DNA of 64,000 nucleotides from JACMQW01 sp964536965 (GTDB lineage Bacteria > Bdellovibrionota > UBA1018), in contig CAZIAL010000006.1 of assembly GCA_964536965.1 (NCBI GenBank), forward strand, positions 1 to 64,000, read 5' to 3'. The position numbers and the translations under genes are program-made. Of this stretch, positions 7,903-16,505 are shown one piece after another (position 1 is the stretch's first letter; each line of letters begins with the position of its first letter). The notes beneath the pieces were generated by a model, which was not told the DNA's origin, did not search any database, and worked only from the letters and a program-made list of their open reading frames with translations.

Positions 7903-10900
7903 TTACGCTTTTACGACCTTGATCTGGATCTGTTTGACGATTTCTTCGGGCTCGAGATCCAGGAGGTTCCCGCCTCCCGGAGTCGGGTCGCCGAAGCCAT
8001 AGCGGGTACAGAGGGTTTCGCCCTTGAAGAACTCCGGATCGATCGCGATGACGGATTCGACATCCTTCGGGAGCGTGATCTCGATGCGGTCATCGAGGTT
8101 CAGATTCTCGAATTTCCGCTTCTGGTTCACCGCGCGAGTCAGGGTGCGCAGGTTGCCCTCGGCCTCTTGTTCGGGCGTGACGGTCGGATCGACTTCGATC
8201 GAGACGAGGGAATCGACCGAGAGGTTCGGCTGGGCTCCCTTCGGGGCGCGGCGGAGGTCGATGTCGACGAGCGTGATCGATTCCCCGTCGATATGCAGAG
8301 TTTCGCCCGCTTCGAGTTTAAGCAGATCCGCGAGTTTCAACCCCGCGATCCCGGCTCCGACGGCTTTCATCTTCGGTCCGAGGCGTTTTCCGAGAACTTG
8401 GAAGTTCGCCTTCGCGGTGATCTGGATGAAGTCGTCTTCGTTCGCGGCGTATTCGATCTTCCGGATATTCAGCTCGTCGCGGAAATAAGCTTCGAACTTC
8501 TGGAGGTTCTCGAGCACGCGTTTCTCGCGATGGATGATCTTCATCGAGAGAAGCGGGATCTTCGCCTTTACCTTGATTTTCTCGCGGTGGTTGCGGCCGA
8601 GGGTGACGAGCGCGTCCATGACCCGGACGGCTTCTTCGAGTTCGGGGTGGATGAGTTCTTCCTTCGCGTGCGGGAAATCCTCGAGATGGACGGACTCGGC
8701 CGCCTTCGGAAGCACTCCGCGCAAATTCTGGAAGATCGTTTCGGAGAGGAACGGCGCGAACGGCGCCATGATCTTCGAAAGATCGACGAGGACATGGTGG
8801 AGGGTCTCGAATGCGTAGCGTTTGTCTTCCGGCATTCCGTTCTTCCAGAAATGCGCGCGGTTAAAGCGGATGTAGGTATTCGTGAGTTCTTCGACGAAGC
8901 CGAGCAGATGCGGGACGACGTTATAGAGTCGGTATCCGGCCATTTCGGTTTCGGTATTCCGGACGAGCGAGTTCAGCCGGGAGAGAATCCACTGGTCGAG
9001 CAGGTTCGGGCTCCCGGCAGGATCGAGTTTTCCGGGAACGAATCCGTCGACGTTCGCGTAGTTCACGAAAAAGGCGTAGGAGTTCCACCAGCGAAGGAGG
9101 ATCTTCCGCACGACTTCCGTCACATGCTTTTCGTTAAACCGGAGTTCCTCGGCCTTCACGACCGGAGAGTTAATCATATAGAGCCGGAGCGCATCGGCGC
9201 CGTGGCGACCGAGGACTTCGTTCGGATCCGGATAGTTCTTTAAAGACTTCGACATCTTCTTGCCGTCTTCGGCGAGGATCAGTCCGTTCACGACGACGTT
9301 TTTAAACGGAGCTTTTCCGTAGAGCGCGGTCCCGATCACCATCAGGGTGTAGAACCAGCCGCGGGTTTGGTCGAGGCCTTCGGCGATGAAATCGGCGGGG
9401 AAAGTGCGCTCGAATTCGGCTTGATTCGTCTTTGGATATCCGAGCTGCGCGTAAGGCATCGATCCGGACTCGAACCAGCAGTCGAGGACGACTTCGACGC
9501 GCTTTAGCGGCGACTTTCCGGTCGGGGAAGGAATCGTGATCGAGTCGATGGAATCCATGTGGAGATCGGTCACGGGTTTTCCGGAAAGCTTCGCGAGCTC
9601 GTCCCCGGAGCCGATGCAGATGATTTCGCCTTCTTTGTTCCGCCAGAGCGGAATCGGCGTTCCCCAGAAGCGATTTCGCGAAATGGCCCAGTCGCGCGCG
9701 TTTTCGAGCCAGTTTCCGAAGCGACCGTCGCGCAGGTGTTCGGGCACCCAGCGGGTGGTCGCGTTCGCGGCCATGAGCTGGTCTTTAATTTTTTCCACGC
9801 GGACGAACCACGAGGAAACCGCGCGATAGATGAGCGGAGTGTCGGTGCGCCAGCAGTAGGGGTAAGAGTGTTCGAGCGTGTCGTGTTTTACGAGGCGGCC
9901 CTTGGCTTTGATCTCGGCGATCAGATCCTTGTCGGCGTCTTTCACCCGGCGACCGGCGTAAGGACCGACGGCGGAGGTGAACATTCCGTCGTCATCGACG
10001 GGGTTTACGAGCGGAATGCCGTTCTTCTGGCAGGCGGCATAGTCTTCTTCTCCGAAGGCGGGAGCCATGTGCACGATGCCGACGCCGGAGTCCATCGTGA
10101 CGTGGTCGGAGTGGATGACTTTAAAGGCGCCTTCCTTTTCCTTATCGGCGAAGAACGGGAAGAGAGGCTCGTACTTCCAGCCGAGGAGCGCGGCGCCCTT
10201 CATCTCCTCTAGGATCTCGAAGTTCTTCTCGGCTTCTTTGCCGAACGGATTTTTCCACAGGGCTTTCGCGAGAATATATTCGTGCGATCCGGCTTTTTCT
10301 TTCACGCGAACGTAGTCGGCGTCCTGGTGGACGGCGAGACCTAAGTTCGACGGAAGGGTCCATGGAGTCGTCGTCCAGGCCAGGAGGGAGACATTCGGCT
10401 TTCCTTTCACGGGAAAGGCTACGGTCAGCGCCGGATCCTGGACCATTTTATAATTTAGGTTCGCTTCGAAGTTCGAAAGCGCCGTGGAAAGACCGACCGA
10501 GTAAGGCACGACCTTATACCCCTCGTAGATCAGGCCCTTGTCGTACATCTGTTTAAAGACCCACCAGACGGAGGACATGAATTCCGGGGACATCGTAAAG
10601 TACGCGTCTTCCATGTCGACCCAGCGGCCGATTCTTTTCACGGTCCGCTTCCACTCCTGCGAGTAGCGCTGGACGATGCCGCGGCAAGCGGCGTTGTACT
10701 TATCAATCCCCATTTCGAGGACGTCTTTGTTCGACTTTATTCCGAGGGATTTATTAATTTCGTATTCGACCGGAAGTCCGTGGCAATCCCAGCCGAAGCG
10801 GCGAGGGATCGAATACCCCTTCATCGTCCAGTAACGGGGCACGACGTCTTTTAAAGTTCCGGCGAGGAGGTGGCCGTAGTGGGGGAGTCCGGTCGCGAAG

Positions 10901-11073
10901 GGAGGACCGTCATAAAACGAATACGCCTTCGCCTCGGGTCCGGTCGCGCGAGCCTTCACCGACTTTTCGAAGATCTTATTCTTCTCCCAGAAGGCGAGTA
11001 TCTTTTCCTCTTCTCCGGGTAAGGAAACGTCGGGACGTACAGGTTCGAACGGCTTTTTTCCGGAGAGGGACAT
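7903..11073 (-). CDS. ileS: Isoleucyl-tRNA synthetase
   Basis: Cytoplasmic class I aminoacyl-tRNA synthetase charging tRNA-Ile, 1056 residues. The HIGH motif appears as HYGH at residues 65-68 (FYDGPPFATGLPHYGH), and the KMSKS loop as GKKMSKSLKNYPDP in the second half. The editing (CP1) domain contains LAWTTTPWTLPSN. The wording 'PRYWTMKGYSIPRRFGWDCHGLPVE' and the length match the eukaryote-like (type 2) bacterial IleS, the form often associated with mupirocin resistance. It is probably a monocistronic gene. A perfect TATAAT -10 hexamer lies about 65 bp upstream of the start. Confidence 0.97.
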   Translation of the reverse strand: MSLSGKKPFEPVRPDVSLPGEEEKILAFWEKNKIFEKSVKARATGPEAKAYSFYDGPPFATGLPHYGHLLAGTLKDVVPRYWTMKGYSIPRRFGWDCHGLPVEYEINKSLGIKSNKDVLEMGIDKYNAACRGIVQRYSQEWKRTVKRIGRWVDMEDAYFTMSPEFMSSVWWVFKQMYDKGLIYEGYKVVPYSVGLSTALSNFEANLNYKMVQDPALTVAFPVKGKPNVSLLAWTTTPWTLPSNLGLAVHQDADYVRVKEKAGSHEYILAKALWKNPFGKEAEKNFEILEEMKGAALLGWKYEPLFPFFADKEKEGAFKVIHSDHVTMDSGVGIVHMAPAFGEEDYAACQKNGIPLVNPVDDDGMFTSAVGPYAGRRVKDADKDLIAEIKAKGRLVKHDTLEHSYPYCWRTDTPLIYRAVSSWFVRVEKIKDQLMAANATTRWVPEHLRDGRFGNWLENARDWAISRNRFWGTPIPLWRNKEGEIICIGSGDELAKLSGKPVTDLHMDSIDSITIPSPTGKSPLKRVEVVLDCWFESGSMPYAQLGYPKTNQAEFERTFPADFIAEGLDQTRGWFYTLMVIGTALYGKAPFKNVVVNGLILAEDGKKMSKSLKNYPDPNEVLGRHGADALRLYMINSPVVKAEELRFNEKHVTEVVRKILLRWWNSYAFFVNYANVDGFVPGKLDPAGSPNLLDQWILSRLNSLVRNTETEMAGYRLYNVVPHLLGFVEELTNTYIRFNRAHFWKNGMPEDKRYAFETLHHVLVDLSKIMAPFAPFLSETIFQNLRGVLPKAAESVHLEDFPHAKEELIHPELEEAVRVMDALVTLGRNHREKIKVKAKIPLLSMKIIHREKRVLENLQKFEAYFRDELNIRKIEYAANEDDFIQITAKANFQVLGKRLGPKMKAVGAGIAGLKLADLLKLEAGETLHIDGESITLVDIDLRRAPKGAQPNLSVDSLVSIEVDPTVTPEQEAEGNLRTLTRAVNQKRKFENLNLDDRIEITLPKDVESVIAIDPEFFKGETLCTRYGFGDPTPGGGNLLDLEPEEIVKQIQIKVVKA

Positions 11074-11138
11074 AGGGGACTAAGTTAGCGAAAATGTGGG
11101 GGAAGGGGAAGAGGGATGGGCTCTGCCACTCTCATTTC

Positions 11139-11144
11139 ATTATA
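11139..11144 (-). promoter_or_regulatory. Candidate -10 box for ileS
   Basis: On the minus strand this reads TATAAT, a perfect sigma70-type -10 hexamer, in the 76-bp gap between the stop of the PilZ-acyltransferase gene (11150) and the ileS start (11073). The -35 region 17 bp further upstream is poor, so activity is an inference from the -10 box and position alone. Confidence 0.4.
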
Positions 11145-11149
11145 GTGCT

Positions 11150-12538
11150 CTACACCCGATAAATTGCAATTCGCGCGACATCCAGAAGAGTAGGTTCCAC
11201 TAGCCCTGAATCAATACAATAAGAATATAGACCCTTATAGATTCGCTTCCACTCCGTTTTAGAGACGGATCTTCCTAGTACGGCATCATATACGTCACTC
11301 ACGAGCATTTCGTGTTCGAGGTTCCCTAGCTCTGCATGGGTATAAAAGGTGTCAATAAACTCTGCCCCAGTGCTTCGCCAAAAGGATTTAAGGGAATCTG
11401 CGGCACTCCCAAAAAAATATTTTTTCCCTGATTTGATAGTCAGCAGAACGAGATGGCTTACCAGTTCGTAGGCGATGTCCATGCCCCGAAAATCTGGGTC
11501 TACACAGAGTCTTGAGGCCTCTACACAATCCGATTTTGGCGGCAAAGTTGGAGGGAGTCTGAGGTATCGTTCGTGAGAAGTAGTGTCTTGGTCCTCGTGG
11601 AACATCGCTCTGACAGAGCCCACGATTTTCCCTTGATGCTTTACAATCAGTATTCTAGAGCGCGAGTCAAATTCATCAGACATGAAAGTCGAATCGACTC
11701 CGGCTGAGATTTTATTGTTCTTCTGATAGGCTCTCCACCGCAACTCGAGCACCTCCCGATACTCGTCCTTCGTTTTGACATATCCAAAGTCAAACGCTGA
11801 ACTTAATGGCGATCGGAGAGTAAAACCTTCATCACGGAGACTGCGCGCAGATGTTTCGGATGCGAAAGTCAGTAGGTATTCAGCAAGTGTACTGAGGAGT
11901 ATCTCGTCCGGTTTAACGAATTCCAAACCTAGGACTAACTGATCTTTGCCTTCTAAATTTTCCACAGCAGCTCGTCGCACTCGCAATCGTGCCGACACTG
12001 TTCCTATGGCGGGTATAGAAAGGCTTGCTTCGATCACCACGCCGGGAACGAGCAGCTTATTGCGGAGACTTGTGATTGCACGAATTCCATTTGGTGCAAT
12101 ATCGAAAACTCGAAAAAATATGTAGTCATTGTATCTCGTAGGGTGGGCCGCCGAGCCTGTAGGCAACATATGAAGCGGACAGGTCCATCTCCGCGCAATT
12201 CTTCTCGATGTGTCCTTGTCTGGTCTAGCCAGCTCCTGGTGAACAAATCTTAGCCCGCAAATTTTTCGTCCGTCTAGGTGGTCAATTTCGTAGACAATTA
12301 AGCATGGCGTTTCAAACTTTTGATTTTTAAAGTGGCATATCAAGACGACGACTTCTCCGACCTGACCCACAGTCGATGCTGAAATTATCTCGCAACCGAA
12401 GGGATTAAATCCCCACGGCTGGGTAGCCAAACTCGATCCTTTAATTTGGATTGAAATAGGGTCACCCTGGCGGATCTCCTCCAGGAAAATTGTATTCTCG
12501 ACGGTTACGCCATTAAGCGGCTCTGGACGAGTGCTCAT
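11150..12538 (-). CDS. PilZ domain protein fused to FeeM/NasY-like N-acyltransferase (GNAT fold)
   Basis: Protein of 462 residues from the ATG at 12538. Residues about 110-210 look like a c-di-GMP-binding PilZ domain: RRIARRW at 112-118 gives the RxxxR element, and VFDIAPNG at 144-151 resembles D/NxSxxG with Ala in place of Ser. Residues about 20-100 look like a second, degenerate barrel of the same type ending in GLRFV. Residues about 250-400 resemble the N-acyl amino acid synthase/FeeM group of GNAT enzymes: YREVLELRWRAY, SDEFDSRSRILIV, VEASRLCVDPDFRG and FFGSAADSLKSFWRSTGAEF. It overlaps the upstream cyclase gene by 26 bp. A role as a c-di-GMP-controlled acyltransferase is inference. Codons are clearly AT-richer than in neighbouring genes. 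Confidence 0.8.
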   Translation of the reverse strand: MSTRPEPLNGVTVENTIFLEEIRQGDPISIQIKGSSLATQPWGFNPFGCEIISASTVGQVGEVVVLICHFKNQKFETPCLIVYEIDHLDGRKICGLRFVHQELARPDKDTSRRIARRWTCPLHMLPTGSAAHPTRYNDYIFFRVFDIAPNGIRAITSLRNKLLVPGVVIEASLSIPAIGTVSARLRVRRAAVENLEGKDQLVLGLEFVKPDEILLSTLAEYLLTFASETSARSLRDEGFTLRSPLSSAFDFGYVKTKDEYREVLELRWRAYQKNNKISAGVDSTFMSDEFDSRSRILIVKHQGKIVGSVRAMFHEDQDTTSHERYLRLPPTLPPKSDCVEASRLCVDPDFRGMDIAYELVSHLVLLTIKSGKKYFFGSAADSLKSFWRSTGAEFIDTFYTHAELGNLEHEMLVSDVYDAVLGRSVSKTEWKRIYKGLYSYCIDSGLVEPTLLDVARIAIYRV

Positions 12539-13940
12539 TCTTTTCTTCCATTGGTTCGTTATGAATCTCAGATATCCTTGAACTGATGATGGCCGCAACG
12601 TCTGTCGTCGCGGGCAACAGGAAAACGCGCTTCTCTTCGGTGTAAGTGCGTAATGAAATACCGATATCACTGAGTGTGATTTCGGTTAGATTCAATCCCG
12701 GAAGAACTCTCAAAAGACGTTTTTTTGTATTGAAGTCGAGCAAGATTGCGCTCGCATTTAGGATTCTTTTCTTCAAGAACTGATTCTTAGATATTTCATC
12801 GAGGCGTGCAGCTAGGTTTGCGGGCTTCCCGTTTACCGATAGTTCGAAGTGCTCATCTCCGAACACATTTCCGACATTGGCTTGTCCGGAAGTAACGATA
12901 AAGTAACGTTCTATATCAGTTTGAGGGTCTGACTTGCGCAGCTTGTCGCATTCGAGCTGACAGAGAATAGCTGCATTCAGTCCACGTAAGAGACAAAGAT
13001 CTTCCTGTTCATATGCGAAGTACGCCAGAATTGAATCCCCCGCCTGCTGCGGGACGCCCTCGTTTTGCTCGACGATTGTTGTAACGGACTCATGGCTACG
13101 TACTAATCCTTCTCTAACGAAATCTAGATCGTGGGAGCGAAGCGAGTAGTTCCTTAGATCGGAATACATGATTGTTACAAATCTGTTTTCTACCTTTAAA
13201 TACTTTTTCAGCGCGGTCTCAATAGTAATTCCACTCTTCGTAGCCGCCTGGATCCGTCGATGAATAGCTTTCGGTATAAATCGCGAAACTTGAGCATAGA
13301 TCGAAAGTTGGTGTTGAATGTCTTGATTTAACGCCTCTTGTGCAACAAGAGACCGTTCTTCCGCCTTAAGATTTAAGAAGCGGAACGTAACGCCCGCCGC
13401 GATGATTGCCCCTCCAAATAATGAGTCACTGACAAACCAAATGGAGTTAATTGTTCCAACCCAAAGGGTGGAGAGAATTACCCCAGTTTGTAGGGCAAGT
13501 AGTAAAAATGCGAAATGTCCCCGAAGCACCACAGTCGCGAGGAAGCTGGCACCTAAAGTGACTACCCAGGAAGTCCGCATAGGTAAGCCAAACTTACTCA
13601 TGTAGGCGTAGCTGCTCGAGAGATAAGCTCCACAAACGAGAACGGCAAAGACTTTCGTCTTTGATGACACCGCCTGTCGCAAGAAAAAAAAGGTCGCCAA
13701 AAGAACTGCGATCGACGCGAATCGGAAAATCAGCCACGGTGTTGGATCGGTCTTTTGCGAATCGCTGAGAAATAGTTGTAACCCATAGAAGAAAATCCAG
13801 ACGAGCGCGGTAACGGAAGCGAACTTTTGATTGAAGAGTTCTTGAGCTTGAGCCAAAGACGGGCGATGGCGTCTTTCAAGAAGTGAAAGCGGCGACCTGA
13901 ACAATGTATTGTACTGGTTAATTTCTCTAGGCTTTCTCAA
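12513..13940 (-). CDS. Membrane-bound class III adenylate/guanylate cyclase
   Basis: Predicted to make a cyclic nucleotide (cAMP or cGMP) from NTP at the inner membrane. A short cytoplasmic N-terminus is followed by about six hydrophobic segments between residues 43 and 190, a probable helical linker (about 192-240), then a class III catalytic domain from about 253. Metal-binding aspartates are visible in IMYSDLRNYS (near 260) and QQAGDSILAYF; VTSGQANVGNVFG fits the domain's later conserved strand. A C-terminal tail of about 90 residues is unassigned. The start is a TTG at 13940, the only in-frame start before an upstream stop, and it lies within an inverted repeat. It is translationally linked to the PilZ-acyltransferase gene (26-bp overlap). 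AT-richer composition suggests acquisition by transfer. Confidence 0.85.
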   Translation of the reverse strand: MRKPREINQYNTLFRSPLSLLERRHRPSLAQAQELFNQKFASVTALVWIFFYGLQLFLSDSQKTDPTPWLIFRFASIAVLLATFFFLRQAVSSKTKVFAVLVCGAYLSSSYAYMSKFGLPMRTSWVVTLGASFLATVVLRGHFAFLLLALQTGVILSTLWVGTINSIWFVSDSLFGGAIIAAGVTFRFLNLKAEERSLVAQEALNQDIQHQLSIYAQVSRFIPKAIHRRIQAATKSGITIETALKKYLKVENRFVTIMYSDLRNYSLRSHDLDFVREGLVRSHESVTTIVEQNEGVPQQAGDSILAYFAYEQEDLCLLRGLNAAILCQLECDKLRKSDPQTDIERYFIVTSGQANVGNVFGDEHFELSVNGKPANLAARLDEISKNQFLKKRILNASAILLDFNTKKRLLRVLPGLNLTEITLSDIGISLRTYTEEKRVFLLPATTDVAAIISSRISEIHNEPMEEKNEHSSRAA

Positions 13941-13981
13941 GTACTTAACTTTTCGGAAGCCTACTACTTAAGTTGAGAAAG
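13932..13981. repeat. Inverted repeat in the cyclase/kinase divergent region
   Basis: The left arm CTTTCTCAA (13932-13940), then GTA, then CTTAA (13944-13948) pairs with the continuous right arm TTAAGTTGAGAAAG (13968-13981), apart from the 3-base GTA insertion. The spacer is 19 bp. The repeat covers the TTG start of the cyclase gene and lies about 75 bp before the kinase start, so it could be an operator, or a hairpin in the cyclase leader. Confidence 0.5.
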
Positions 13982-14054
13982 AAAGCGCAGGGTCAGAAGT
14001 GTCAAAAGTTTGATCTACCGCTTGGTAATGTGGTTCGCATTTTAGCCGATCATA

Positions 14055-15884
14055 ATGAACATGATCTGGGGAATAATTTTCGCGATATATTTGACACCCG
14101 CGGCTCTTGCCGCTGATTTAAGTGACGCAGTGGTGTCTTTGAGCACGTCGGAAATTGAATGGACCTACCATCCTTCTTCGGGCGATAGCCCCATCTTAAT
14201 ACCGGAACTGAGCATCCCGTTAACTCAGCAGGTCCCTACTTCGGTTCAATGCTGCAAGGGCGATTACATTGGAGTGCTGAGGGGTCGAAGTATCGGTTCT
14301 TACTTTCAACAGGCTCTAGGTTTTCCTTCTATCCACTTCCCTGCAGTTCATGGCCTAAAGGAAATTTGGATAGATGGAGTCCTAGTCATGCGTTCTAACG
14401 GCCGTCTCTATGATGGTTCTGGTCCGGTCGTACCACTGCCGGCTACGGCGGTAGATAATCCAAACCTTCAGCTGAAAGTAAAAATAGATGCGCCAAGGGC
14501 GTTCTATTCTGGGTTTTGGCTCTATAAATTATCGGTTGGGGATTATGAAAGTTTGAATCAACACAGAGAAGAGCAAGTAGTTTTTCAGAAATACTATCCG
14601 CTCTTTTTTTCGGTGTTCTTCTTCTCTGTGGGACTCATCTTACTTTGGCCACTCAATAGAAGAGTCAGTCGCGATGGCAATATCCAGGTTTTTCTCGAAG
14701 TACTTTTTTCGTGGGCGCTTTTCTATCTTTCACTGTCTGGGCAATTGAGAAATTGGTTCCCGATCGTTGGTGGATATCTCCATTTTCTGATCAGGATTGT
14801 AGCTGGCATTTCTTCCACTCGACTGCTTCTAGTTCTTACGGTGAGGCCTAGAAAGGAACTCGAGATAGTAAAAATTAGCGGAATTATAGCGCTTTTGGTC
14901 AGTGCTGGACTTAGTGCAAGTGGCGAGCACAGGTGGCAGATTGTAGGGTATATTTATGTGGCCGCTCTTTTTGCGCTTACAATGGTATTGGTCTTAATTG
15001 GGAAATTCCGTCCACCTCGTCCAGACCGAGTTTTCAAATTTGTAGTGTTTGCAGGTCTCATCTGCATGATTGCGTCTATCGCTGACACAACGAAACTTAT
15101 TTTGGTGTTTTTCTTTGGGACTCGGACTGACATTCCTTACTTGACTCGATATCTCGATCCGCCATTTGTGCTCGCGGGACTATATTATGTTTCCGAACAA
15201 GCTAAGAAGCGAAACCTATCCGAATTTCGAGCAATGGTTGCGAGAAGACTCAGTCAGCAACTCATTCATGATTTGCGATCACCCACTACCGTCGTTCGAA
15301 AAATTGTCTCGAATCCGGCGGCCGCTCTAGAAAGCGAAGAATGGCGAGAGGTGCTTCTTGTGGCCAGTAAACGCATTCTTGGGATTTGCGAGTCGTTAAG
15401 GATGTTGCCCGAGCAGGACGCAATTGTTGAGTCAATCCTAGATCTGCAGGTTGCTGTTGGTGAAGTTGTTTCCGAGAAGAGAGTCGAGTGGAAGAGGAAA
15501 ATTGAACTTAGCTATGGCGATGCAGCGTGTATTTCTAAAATTAATGAGACTGAATTCAAAAGGATGATTTCAAATTTAATCAATAACGCGTTCGAAGCTA
15601 GTCCGGAGGGTGCTCCAATATCAATCTCTGTCACCGCAGGTGCGCGTTCTAATTTGGTAGAAATTTCAGACAATGGGGCAGGGTTTTCTGAAGCTAGCTT
15701 ACGAGAAACTAGACAAAGCGGAAGAGTTTTGCCGACGGGTTCTTCCGGGCTAGGGCTGTTCCATGCTTTCAACTATATTGAACAAATTAGTGGAGAAATT
15801 CAGATTGAGAGTCGCAATAGTGGTGGGTCGTGTGTAACCATACGAATTCCAAGTGCGTCTCATTTAATAAAAAGCCCCGGCTAG
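14055..15884 (+). CDS. Membrane sensor histidine kinase (7TMR-DISM-like architecture)
   Basis: Signal peptide (MNMIWGIIFAIYLTPAALAA), an extracytoplasmic beta-rich domain of about 165 residues, then a block of about seven hydrophobic segments (about 180-385), then a kinase core. The H-box is RRLSQQLIHDLRSP with the phospho-accepting His at about residue 405. The N-box NLINNAFEAS, G1 DNGAGFSE and G2 GSSGLGLFHA are all present. This resembles 7TMR-DISM sensors. It is an orphan: no response regulator is seen in the window. It is divergent from the cyclase/PilZ-acyltransferase pair and shares their AT-rich codon use, so a joint signalling role is plausible but unproven. Confidence 0.88.
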   Translation: MNMIWGIIFAIYLTPAALAADLSDAVVSLSTSEIEWTYHPSSGDSPILIPELSIPLTQQVPTSVQCCKGDYIGVLRGRSIGSYFQQALGFPSIHFPAVHGLKEIWIDGVLVMRSNGRLYDGSGPVVPLPATAVDNPNLQLKVKIDAPRAFYSGFWLYKLSVGDYESLNQHREEQVVFQKYYPLFFSVFFFSVGLILLWPLNRRVSRDGNIQVFLEVLFSWALFYLSLSGQLRNWFPIVGGYLHFLIRIVAGISSTRLLLVLTVRPRKELEIVKISGIIALLVSAGLSASGEHRWQIVGYIYVAALFALTMVLVLIGKFRPPRPDRVFKFVVFAGLICMIASIADTTKLILVFFFGTRTDIPYLTRYLDPPFVLAGLYYVSEQAKKRNLSEFRAMVARRLSQQLIHDLRSPTTVVRKIVSNPAAALESEEWREVLLVASKRILGICESLRMLPEQDAIVESILDLQVAVGEVVSEKRVEWKRKIELSYGDAACISKINETEFKRMISNLINNAFEASPEGAPISISVTAGARSNLVEISDNGAGFSEASLRETRQSGRVLPTGSSGLGLFHAFNYIEQISGEIQIESRNSGGSCVTIRIPSASHLIKSPG

Positions 15885-15897
15885 TTAGGCCAGGGCT
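15865..15897 (-). terminator. Intrinsic terminator for the 15939-16409 gene
   Basis: The arms AGCCCCGGC (15873-15881) and GCCAGGGCT (15889-15897) form a 9-bp stem with one mismatch and a 7-base loop. Read on the minus strand, the stem is followed immediately by a T-rich run ending TTTTTATTAAA. It sits 42 bp past the stop of the small secreted-protein gene and overlaps the 3' end of the kinase gene. It may also slow plus-strand transcripts, although there is no T-run on that side. Confidence 0.7.
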
Positions 15898-15938
15898 CTC
15901 TGTGTCTTGGTGGTCTTTGTAGAAAAAGCGTTTCGCGG

Positions 15939-16409
15939 CTACTTAGCCGTAGTCACATCCAGCTCATATTCGTATCTGCTGTCGGCTTGAAAACAGTGGT
16001 CCGAAGAGCGGGTCGCTTTCACATTCGGGAAGTCGCGAAGCAATGCGCGGGTCAGTCGCGTATCGAAATCGCAGTTCGAGCTCCAGGTGTCGGATTCGAG
16101 CACGACTTTCTCCGTCTTGGTTTCGCCCGTGAGGATCGGGGCGGTGTATTCGACGCGAAGATTCAGCGGGAAGATGCCCCACGGCTGGATTCCGCCGGTG
16201 CAGTAGATTTCGAGGTTCGTTGCACCGAACTTCGTCATGAACTCCTCGGCGACCGCCTCGGCGTAGCTGCAGGCAACCATCGTGTAGCGTCCGCTGTTGT
16301 TACCAAAGAAGGTGAAGTTAAAGTTGGAAGCTGGAGCGGAATCCACCGCGAACGCGGCGCCTGGAAGTGCGGAAATCAGAGCGAGCGAAACGATTAAAAT
16401 TTTTTTCAT
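15939..16409 (-). CDS. Small secreted protein of unknown function
   Basis: From the ATG at 16409 (AAGGAG ribosome-binding site about 9 bp upstream) the protein starts MKKILIVSLALISALPGAAFA, a textbook Sec signal. The mature chain of about 135 residues has four Cys residues (ACSYAE, EIYCTGG, SNCDFD, DHCFQ), suggesting two disulfides in the periplasm or outside. No family recognised. It is transcribed alone and followed by an intrinsic terminator at 15865-15897. Confidence 0.8.
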   Translation of the reverse strand: MKKILIVSLALISALPGAAFAVDSAPASNFNFTFFGNNSGRYTMVACSYAEAVAEEFMTKFGATNLEIYCTGGIQPWGIFPLNLRVEYTAPILTGETKTEKVVLESDTWSSNCDFDTRLTRALLRDFPNVKATRSSDHCFQADSRYEYELDVTTAK

Positions 16410-16505
16410 AAGCGGGTTTCTCCTTGGGAAAGTTTTGTCCTGGATACCATGAGCCGGCAAGACGCGCACCAGAGGATTTAGAGGCCTAATTCCCTTAAAC
16501 TACGG

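Noticed and set aside
6399..7922. 507-codon open frame on the plus strand
   Set aside because: Antisense to trmO, the secreted-protein gene and the ileS end, all of which are better supported. No protein family features.
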